From assembly GCA_003455715.1 (NCBI GenBank), contig DMQJ01000098.1, positions 1-7,159 on the forward strand: a DNA stretch of 7,159 nt, in the 5' to 3' direction. Each line of letters opens with the position of its first letter. Position 1 is the stretch's first letter. Shown here in pieces: positions 1-6,400 of the stretch. Position numbers and translations under genes: made by a program. Source of the DNA: Acidimicrobiaceae bacterium (GTDB lineage Bacteria; Actinomycetota; Acidimicrobiia; Acidimicrobiales; Ilumatobacteraceae). The notes under the pieces were generated by a model, which had not been told where the DNA came from, did no database searches, and worked only from the letters and a program-made list of their open reading frames with translations.

Positions 1-46
1 GCCTGAGCCGCAGCCGGGCGGCCGCCGCTCACGCCGCGGCTCAGGC
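1..46 (-). terminator. GC-rich hairpin at the 3' end of the GH18 gene
   Basis: Bases 1-11 (GCCTGAGCCGC) and 36-46 (GCGGCTCAGGC) are perfect reverse complements, giving an 11-bp stem around a 24-nt loop. The loop contains a further 10-bp palindrome (GGCGGCCGCC, 17-26) that could form an inner stem. The right arm covers the TGA stop of the minus-strand hydrolase (41-43), so the hairpin would form exactly where that transcript ends. No T-tract is visible on the minus strand before the window edge, so if it terminates transcription it is of the U-poor kind often proposed for high-GC actinobacteria. It could also serve a convergent gene ending just left of the window, which cannot be seen. Confidence 0.55.
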
Positions 47-1606
47 GGCCGGCACTGCGGCTGTCTGACAACCAAGGTTTGGTCCGACCTCGCCGCCCCA
101 CAGCAGAACGGTCGCGCACACCTGGTAGCTGCCGGGGGCCACGGTGAACGTCTCATCGAAGCCGTGGAATGGGCCGAGTCCGTCGGCCATGCTGGCGCGT
201 TCAGTTCGGGCCGTCACCACTCGCCATGCGACCGCTGCGTCGCCCGTCGTCGGGATGACCGTGATCGAAACCGCGACCGGCAGGTCGAATTCGGGATGCA
301 CGGCATACCCGGTGGCCCGCACGGTTCCGACGGTGGCGGTTGGGGTGTCGAGCACCCCGCTGGGGTCGCCGCCCGGTCGCGCTGGGGTCACGGCCGCCAG
401 TTCGCTGTACACGTCGGCCGACTCGTAGCCGAACGCCCAGATGGCGATGCCGCTCCACCCAGCGTCGAGAGCGGCCTCAGCCCGAGTGCGGACGGTGGTG
501 GCGTCGGGGATGAACACGGTGTGCTGGATGGTGCAGGTGACGATGCTGCCGGGCGGAGTGACACGCATGGCCGGCTCAAGTGCATCGGGGTCGGCCGGGC
601 CGGGTACCGCTGGCACGGTGGTGGAGGGCGGCACGTAGGTGGGGGGCGTCGGCAGAGTGCCCACCGGCCCGGTGACCACTTCCGTCCAGCCGAAGGTGAC
701 CTCGCCCGACGAATGCCGCACGGGGGTCAACCCGTGGGCGGCGGCCAGCGGCGCCATCTGCTTCATGGTGATGCTGCGGCGGGTGACGGCACCGTCGGGG
801 CATGTCTCGTTGGTGAACTTCTTGGTGGACCAATGGCGACCGTAGGCGGGCACGCCGAGCTGCAGGCGCGAGTTGGGGACGCGGCTGTCGTTCCAGTCGA
901 TCACCTGATTCACCCAGAAGTCGGGCGCGATCGGGCCGGGCGAGGTGATGCTCCAGTCGTAGACCATCAGCCGCAAGCGGTCGACGTACTCGCCGATCAC
1001 TTCCGGTGCGTAGACGGTGTAGCCGCGGGTGGTGCCGTTGCTGTCGCGCCACACCGGTGGCACGGTCACCGACAGCAACTTGCCGCGTTGGTGCAGCAGC
1101 GCGGCGAGTTCTTGCACGAAGGCGATCCAGGTGGGCCGGATGCTTGCCCAGGCGCTGGAGCCATCGCCGAACGCGAACACCTCGTAGTCGATGTCGATGC
1201 CGTCGAACCCTTGAGCCATCACCAGGTCGACGATGCGCTGCACATGTGCGGCGCGGTTGAACGAATTGGCGAGAATGCCGCGCATCACACCTTTCGGTTG
1301 GCCGTCGAAGATGGTGGGGATGACCGGTAAGCCCTGCGCCCGTGCGCTGGCCACGGTGGTGTTGAGGCTCGACTGCGACGCCATCAAGTCGATCGTGCCG
1401 TCGTCGTCGGTGGTGTACCACATCATCGACACCTCGCCGATGAGGCTGGCTGCATCGTCGTTGTCGATCACGGCCCGACCCGCACTGCCACCCCAGTAGG
1501 GCACCCATCCGGTGACGAACCGGTTGGGCTCGCACGCCGACAACGCAACGGCGCACGCGGCAGCGAGAAGAGCCCGACGGGCGGAACGAGCAGGCACGGG
1601 TGCCAC
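41..1606 (-). CDS. Secreted GH18-family glycoside hydrolase lipoprotein
   Basis: A 521-residue predicted exported hydrolase of glycoside hydrolase family 18, whose members act on chitin, N-acetylglucosamine glycans or peptidoglycan. Residues 1-25 form a lipoprotein signal: Arg-rich n-region, Ala/Leu core and lipobox LSAC with the acylated Cys at 25. The barrel follows: GWVPYW (33-38), the catalytic signature DGIDIDYE at 135-142 with acid/base Glu142, LMVYDW (213-218, the MxYD strand), GVPAYGRHW (251-259) and GIAIWAFGYE (386-395), which resembles YaaH/SleL-type GH18 enzymes. A Pro/Thr-rich stretch (about 311-346) interrupts the barrel between its last two strands. Residues about 416-519 form a separate C-terminal beta-rich module with HGF and LGC motifs. 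The GTG at 1606 has GGAG 7 nt upstream; a GTG at 1597 is an alternative. The frame is open to 2170, but the extra 188 residues are Arg/His-rich antisense shadow of the transporter and lie before the signal peptide. Substrate is unknown; family call is firm. Confidence 0.92.
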   Translation of the reverse strand: MAPVPARSARRALLAAACAVALSACEPNRFVTGWVPYWGGSAGRAVIDNDDAASLIGEVSMMWYTTDDDGTIDLMASQSSLNTTVASARAQGLPVIPTIFDGQPKGVMRGILANSFNRAAHVQRIVDLVMAQGFDGIDIDYEVFAFGDGSSAWASIRPTWIAFVQELAALLHQRGKLLSVTVPPVWRDSNGTTRGYTVYAPEVIGEYVDRLRLMVYDWSITSPGPIAPDFWVNQVIDWNDSRVPNSRLQLGVPAYGRHWSTKKFTNETCPDGAVTRRSITMKQMAPLAAAHGLTPVRHSSGEVTFGWTEVVTGPVGTLPTPPTYVPPSTTVPAVPGPADPDALEPAMRVTPPGSIVTCTIQHTVFIPDATTVRTRAEAALDAGWSGIAIWAFGYESADVYSELAAVTPARPGGDPSGVLDTPTATVGTVRATGYAVHPEFDLPVAVSITVIPTTGDAAVAWRVVTARTERASMADGLGPFHGFDETFTVAPGSYQVCATVLLWGGEVGPNLGCQTAAVPAA

Positions 1607-1684
1607 CGTATCGCTCCGCTCCCCGCCGCAGCCCGCGGCGCCATCGGTTCGCTCGGGTGGTGAGGCTGATCGGCGGTAGCGTCG
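1607..1684. promoter_or_regulatory. Divergent intergenic region between the GH18 gene and the transporter gene
   Basis: These 78 bp must hold the promoters of two divergent genes. A GC-only dyad, CGCCGC-N5-GCGGCG, lies at 1624-1629/1635-1640. TAGCGT (plus, 1677-1682) and TACGGT (minus, 1610-1605) fit the loose actinobacterial -10 pattern TAnnnT, but neither has a visible -35 and both abut or overlap the annotated starts. If they are real, the transcripts would begin at or just inside the annotated start codons, which would favour slightly downstream starts (GTG 1691 on plus, GTG 1597 on minus). Short motifs like these are expected by chance, so confidence is low. Confidence 0.3.
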
Positions 1685-2653
1685 ATGTACGTGCCCACGC
1701 CAGCGTCGCCGTCCCTGCAGCAAGAGGTCGACGCCGGCGAAACGGCTGCTCCGATGCGGCATGGGCCACTGGGCATCGCTGCGGTGTTGGCGGCCAACGT
1801 GTTCTGGTCGTTCGGTGGTGTGTTCGGGAAGCAGGCCGACGCCGGTGGCGTGGTGCTGTCGTTCTGGCGCATGTGGGCTGCGACGCTCGTCATGCTGCTC
1901 GTCGCGCTCGTGATGCGCCGCCTGCCGACGCGCTCCGACATCGTCCGCGCCGCACCGCTGGGCGTGCTCTTCGGCCTCAACATCTGCGCGTTCTTCATCA
2001 CCCTCGAGTACGTCTCGGTGGCTGTCGCCCTCATTATCGGGGCCCTCACCCCGGTGGTTGCGCTGCCCATCGCCGTGCTCTTCATGGGCGAGCGCCTCAC
2101 CATGGTGAAGGCGGTGTGTGCCCTGGTGGCGGTCACCGGCGTCGTGGTGGCCGTGCTCGCGGCACCGCAATCCGAATCAGCCGAAGGCAACCAGGCGGTG
2201 GGTTACCTGTGGGCGGTGGCGTCGTTGCTCATCTGGGTGGCGTACCTGTTGATGTCGAAGCGGGTGCGCGCGCACGTCGATGTCGTGCCGTTCATGCTGG
2301 TGATGTCGGCCGTTGGCGGCCTGTCGGTGACGGTGGTGGTGTTGCTCACCAGTGCCGACCTCGGTCGCCTGCAGGGCAACGGATGGTGGTGGATGATCCT
2401 GCTCGCGTTGGGTCCTGGCCTTGCCGGCCACGGCTTGGTGGCATGGGCCCAGCCACGGGTGGACGTGTCGGTGTCGACGTTGCTCATCCAGGCCGAACCG
2501 GTGGGCGCGTCGATCGCCGCGTGGGCAATCCTCGGCGAGCGGGTGTCGCTGGTGCAGGGGTTGGCGATGGTGGCGGTGCTCGCTGCGCTCAGCGTGCTGG
2601 CCTATCGCGAGGCTCGCGACTCGCTGGTGGCGGCAGGCGAACTGGTGGCGTGA
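1685..2653 (+). CDS. EamA/DMT-superfamily transporter
   Basis: A 322-residue integral membrane protein of the drug/metabolite transporter superfamily, built from two EamA repeats of five helices each; members usually export amino acids, nucleosides or other small metabolites. Likely helices, read from hydrophobic runs: about 27-47, 55-77, 90-108, 110-134, 141-160, 172-192, 200-222, 234-254, 261-282 and 289-307. The family signature at the end of each repeat is present twice: GERLTMVK (135-142) before helix 5 and LGERVSLVQG (283-292) before helix 10. WSFGGVFGK (41-49) in helix 1 and the QAEPVGASI run (269-277) in helix 9 are also typical. The length is slightly above the usual 280-310 because of a polar N-terminal tail of about 25 residues. 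No good Shine-Dalgarno precedes ATG 1685; GTG 1691 and ATG 1754 (Met24, right before helix 1) are alternatives. The gene is divergent from the hydrolase and convergent with the isomerase. The substrate cannot be read from sequence. Confidence 0.9.
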   Translation: MYVPTPASPSLQQEVDAGETAAPMRHGPLGIAAVLAANVFWSFGGVFGKQADAGGVVLSFWRMWAATLVMLLVALVMRRLPTRSDIVRAAPLGVLFGLNICAFFITLEYVSVAVALIIGALTPVVALPIAVLFMGERLTMVKAVCALVAVTGVVVAVLAAPQSESAEGNQAVGYLWAVASLLIWVAYLLMSKRVRAHVDVVPFMLVMSAVGGLSVTVVVLLTSADLGRLQGNGWWWMILLALGPGLAGHGLVAWAQPRVDVSVSTLLIQAEPVGASIAAWAILGERVSLVQGLAMVAVLAALSVLAYREARDSLVAAGELVA

Positions 2654-2666
2654 GCGCTCAGCGCTC
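2651..2666. repeat. Palindrome containing both stop codons of two convergent genes
   Basis: TGAGCGCTCA (2651-2660) is a perfect 10-bp palindrome whose two ends are the TGA stop of the plus-strand transporter (2651-2653) and, on the other strand, the TGA stop of the minus-strand isomerase (2660-2658). A second, overlapping dyad, GAGCGCT-C-AGCGCTC, spans 2652-2666. Only 4 bp separate the two reading frames. The arms are too close for a normal RNA hairpin loop, so a role as a bidirectional terminator is not supported by this element alone. Confidence 0.6.
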
Positions 2667-3344
2667 TTCGATGCGGATGGCGAGAATGTTGATGGGCTGC
2701 AGCGGCGGGCCGTCGCCGGGGTTGGCCACCATGTCGAGTTGCTCCAGCACGCCGAGATCGTCGTCGATCACCTGGCCGAACAGGGTGTAGTTGGCGGGCA
2801 GGGCCGCGCCGTCGTTGCCCGTGATGAGGAAGAACTGGCTGCCGTTGGTGTTCGGGCCGGCGTTGGCCATGGCCACCGACCCGATTCGGTAGGGGGCTTG
2901 CCCGGCCGTCTCATCGGCGAACTCGTAGCCCGGGCCGCCGCTGCCGGTTGCCGTGGGGTCGCCGCACTGCACCACGAACTCCTGAATGGCTCGATGGCAG
3001 GTGGTGCCGTCGAAGTAGCGGTAGCGGGCGAGGTTGACGAAGCTGTTCACCGTGAGGGGCGCGGTGTCGGCGTAGAGGTCGATGTGCAGCGTGCCCAGGT
3101 TGGTGTCGATGGTGGCGGTGTAGGCCATGCCGTCGCGCAAGCAGATCGGCGGGTATTCCGTGAACGACTTCGTCTGCGGCGAACTGCCGTCGGCCGCCGC
3201 GCAACCGTCGGGCAACGGCTCTCCTGGGTCGGCAACCACGAGCGCCTGTGTGGTGTCGCTCGTCGCCTCGTCGTCGCCACATGCGACGAGAACGAATGCC
3301 AGCACGACGGCGGGCGTGAGGAACCGGCGGGGTACGCGATGCAT
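2658..3344 (-). CDS. Cyclophilin-type peptidyl-prolyl cis-trans isomerase lipoprotein
   Basis: A 228-residue exported cyclophilin, expected to catalyse cis-trans isomerisation of Xaa-Pro bonds and assist folding outside the membrane. The signal peptide is residues 1-22, with RR in the n-region and lipobox LVAC (acylated Cys22). A polar linker follows, then the cyclophilin fold from about residue 73. Key family residues are kept: CHR with the catalytic Arg118, QEFVVQ (121-126, Phe123 and Gln126 of the active pocket), GDPTATGSGGPGY (128-140), and NTNGSQFF (165-172). The residues matching human CypA Trp121 and His126 appear to be Ala181 and Tyr186, as in many bacterial members. Cys48/Cys68 before the domain and Cys116/Cys127 inside it recall actinobacterial secreted cyclophilins and could pair outside the cell. 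ATG 3344 is chosen because it sits directly before the signal peptide; there is no clear Shine-Dalgarno. The frame remains open to 4493, but that extension is antisense to the surface protein and is rejected. Confidence 0.93.
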   Translation of the reverse strand: MHRVPRRFLTPAVVLAFVLVACGDDEATSDTTQALVVADPGEPLPDGCAAADGSSPQTKSFTEYPPICLRDGMAYTATIDTNLGTLHIDLYADTAPLTVNSFVNLARYRYFDGTTCHRAIQEFVVQCGDPTATGSGGPGYEFADETAGQAPYRIGSVAMANAGPNTNGSQFFLITGNDGAALPANYTLFGQVIDDDLGVLEQLDMVANPGDGPPLQPINILAIRIEER

Positions 3345-3360
3345 GGCACGCAGTGTGCCA
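3344..3360. promoter_or_regulatory. Inverted repeat TGGCAC-N5-GTGCCA next to the isomerase start
   Basis: A perfect 6-bp dyad with a 5-bp spacer (3344-3349 and 3355-3360) touches the first base of the isomerase ATG. It lies 42 bp upstream of the candidate -10 of the divergent surface-protein gene. The geometry (17 bp, two half sites) suits a dimeric repressor operator; equally, in the isomerase transcript it could form a small stem just before the start codon. No regulator can be named and only one copy is present in the window, so function is inferred. Confidence 0.35.
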
Positions 3361-3401
3361 GCAGCGAGCAGCGTCGGCACCGCGACGGGGTGCGATCCGT
3401 T

Positions 3402-3410
3402 TGCTACGTT
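3402..3410 (+). promoter_or_regulatory. Candidate extended -10 promoter of the surface-protein gene
   Basis: TGCTACGTT (3402-3410) matches an extended -10 (TGn followed by TAnnnT). It would place transcription initiation near 3417, giving a leader of about 27 nt that contains the Shine-Dalgarno at 3431. There is no convincing -35 hexamer 16-18 bp upstream, which is compatible with an extended -10 promoter but leaves the call weak. This is a motif reading only. Confidence 0.4.
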
Positions 3411-3430
3411 CAGGATTCGGTTCACACGAC

Positions 3431-3436
3431 GGGAGG
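3431..3436 (+). promoter_or_regulatory. Strong ribosome binding site of the surface-protein gene
   Basis: GGGAGG lies 7 nt before the GTG at 3444 and is the best Shine-Dalgarno match in the window. It fixes the GTG as the start of the large open frame, and the residues that follow form a clean signal peptide. Confidence 0.8.
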
Positions 3437-3443
3437 GTCTCAC

Positions 3444-6400
3444 GTGGGCGTACGGGCATCGTGGAAGGCAGCGCTGGCGGCCGTGTTGGCGGTGCCGGTG
3501 GTGGGAATCACCGCGCCGGTCAGTGCTGCGGAGTTGTGCACGATTGAGGAGCCGTGCTTCGGTGACCTCACGGTGAACTTCGCGCACGTCACCGACGGTG
3601 CGTTCTCCGTCGACTTCACGGTGGAGGAGAACAGCTCGGAGGTGTTCTCCGGCAGCGCGTACGCAGGCGACCCGTCGGAGACCTTGGTCGGCGAGTTGGA
3701 AGAACTGGCCTCCTACACCATTCGTGTTCCCCTTCCCGACCAGCTGTACGTCGACAGCGCCTCCTGCGATGGAGCGTCCGCCCAGGTGTCGGACGCGGTC
3801 ACACTTGAGTTCAACTACTCGTCGGCCACGGGCGAGCCGGTCAACTGCACCATCACTCTCGGCGACGCCGCCCAACTGACGATCATGAAGTCGGCCTACT
3901 ACGGCGACGGCGCCGCCGACTTCGACTTCCAGGTCACCGGCGCCAACTACGACCAAACCGTCACCCTCGAGGTCGAGGGAGGCGATCCGGGCTTCGACGA
4001 GACGACGCTGTGGCTGCCCGTCGGTACCTACTCGGTGACGGAGGCCCAGCAGGTGGGCTGGCTGCTCGACGAGTCCGAGTGCGTCAAGAACTCGCTGCAG
4101 GTGGTGGATCCGGCGTCGTTCCAGCTTGACGTCGGCAACGACGTGGAGTGCCACTTCGTGAACGTGCGCGGGGCGGTGATGCAGCTCAGCAAGATGTTCA
4201 GCAACGAGGCCGACGATGTGCTGGCCACCTTCGAGGGCTCGTGGACCGACGAGCAGGTCATGCTCGGTCATGAGGAGAGCGCCACTCTCACGCTGCCGTC
4301 TGGCTTCCACTCGCTCACCGAACTGCCGCTGGAGGGTTACGAGGGTGTCATCACCTGCTCGGTGTTCGACTCGTCCGATGAGTTCGTCGACACCTTCTAC
4401 AGCGATGGCCTCACGGTCGACTTCACCGCCACTGCGGGCGACGTCGTGGAGTGCTATGCCACCAACACGCCGCTGCCGGTGGTGAACATCCACAAGGTGG
4501 TGGCAACCGACGGCACGGAGGAGGAGCGCACCTTCACCTTCACCGGCCAGAACGGCGACGACACCGAGGTGATCGGTGAGTTCGGCGACAGCGGCGACTA
4601 CTCCGACGGGTCGCTTGTGGGCCTGCCGAACTATTTCGCCATCACCGAGAGCAGCGCAACTGGTGGCTGGGCCCTCGACTCGGTGGAGTGCGACGGCAAC
4701 GAGGTACTCATCACCGACGACACGTTCTTCCCGTACCTACTCAACGGCGACGTGGTCGACTGCGTGGTCACCAACGTCCGAGCTCTCGACGTGCAGAAGG
4801 AACTGGTGTCGCTGGTGCCCACCGACGAGCCCGGCGAGTACCTGGCGGAGTGGAACGTCACCGTCACCAACGGCACCGACACCGAGTCGTCGGAGCTGGA
4901 GCTCACCGACGAAATCGACGTGCCGTTCCTGGCGACCGTTCCCGAGTCGTACGCCCTCGATGGCGACGGCAACTCCGCTGGAAGCTGGGATGGCGTCAGC
5001 AATCTGGTGCTCTCGACCGGGTTCACGCTCGGCGCGGGCCAGAGCGAGTCGTGGCAGTTGTTCGCCACCATTCAGTTGCCGTCCAACATGCCGCCGGCGT
5101 ACCTCCGTTGCCCCGCGCATCCCGACCTGGGCGAGGGTGACGGTTTGCAGAACACGGCCACCTTGCGGTGGCTGCCGTCGGAGGAGATCGCCGACCGGGC
5201 GTGGGTGTGCGACGACCTGCCGGCGGCCGAACTGACCATCACCAAGGAGCCGCTCGGCGGCCCGCAGAGCAACGGCGACGGAACGTGGAGCCAGCAGTAC
5301 ACGCTCACCGTGGCCAACGAGGGAGACGGCTACGGCACGTTCAGCGTCACTGATTGGCCGATGTTCGGCGAGCCGTTCGAGGTGCTGGAAGTGAGCTTCG
5401 ACTTCGGCGAGTTCCAACTCTTCTACCCCGACTGGGATGGGCTCGACCCCTTGACGGTGTGGACGAACCGGCCCATCGGAGCGAACTCGTCGTTGCAGGC
5501 CATCGTCACGGTGGAGTTCGCCGCCGCTCCGCTCGGCTTCCTCGATGATGACTTCGGGCGCGAGTGCAGCTTCGCCGACGGGACGCCGCTCGAGGGGTAC
5601 GGCCTGGCCAACTCAGCCACGATGTACCTGGGCGAGATCTGGCTCGACGAGGAGGGCCCGGCGGAGGTCACCGTGGTGGCCTGCGTTGACGGCCCGAACG
5701 AGAACGTGCTCATCGACAAGATGGTGGCCGGTTACGAGTACCTCTCCGACGACACCATCGCAGTCGAGTTCGACATCATCGTCACCAACGAGCCACTCGA
5801 CGATCGCGACGTGATGGCTGGCGGGTACCAGATGATCGACCTCCTCGAACTCGATCTGGGTGGGGTCGCTGCGACCGACTTCGAGCTGCTCAGCACGGAC
5901 GGCTTCGAGTTCTTCGACGGCGAGGAGGGCGAAGAACCCGACCCCGATGCCGACGCCGCGCGCTTCTCCACCGCCGAAGCACTGTGGGCAATCGGCCAGG
6001 TGCAGCCGGGGAGCACGCACACCTACCGGGTGCGGGTCACCTACTCCGTCGATCTCGAAGTGGGTTTCCTCGGCGAGTGCATCGACATCGAGGAGAGCAT
6101 CGAGTCGGACACGCAGGCTGGTGGCGCCATGAACGTTGTCATGTGGGCGGCTGGCGGCGTCAACTTCGACTTTCCAATCGAACCTCAGAGCGTTGAACAG
6201 CGCCTTGATCGACGCATGCAGAAGGTGTTCATCGCGCCCGACGACCTCGAGTCGTTCGCCGGCTTGGGGATCTCGTACGACTGCGTCGACCTCTCGGTCA
6301 TCGAAGTCGACAAGGAGGTCGACGACACCAACGGCGGGTCGGCGGCGCCCGACGAGTTCGAGTTCATCGTGTTCAACGATCGAAAGGAAGAGCGGGTGCT

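Noticed and set aside
1607..2170. N-terminal extension of the GH18 frame by 188 residues, antisense to the transporter gene
   Set aside because: The extension is Arg/His-rich low-complexity antisense shadow, lies before an obvious lipoprotein signal peptide, and overlaps a well-supported membrane protein on the other strand.
1600..2790. 396-codon plus-strand open frame overlapping the transporter
   Set aside because: The product is Arg/Gly/Ala-rich with no membrane or domain pattern, and it runs in another frame of the transporter gene, which has clear EamA features.
3344..3359. Sigma-54-like promoter: TGGCACG, then GC twelve bases from GG
   Set aside because: The GG-N10-GC spacing fits, but the -12 element reads GTGC instead of TTGC, the match follows from the dyad, and actinobacteria generally lack sigma-54.
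3127..3576. 149-codon plus-strand open frame spanning the isomerase start and the surface-protein start
   Set aside because: It is antisense to the isomerase signal peptide and out of frame with the surface protein, which has the strong ribosome binding site; no recognisable product.
3345..4493. N-terminal extension of the isomerase frame by 383 residues, antisense to the surface-protein gene
   Set aside because: It precedes a clean lipoprotein signal peptide and is antisense to strongly module-structured protein; long open antisense frames are normal at this GC content.
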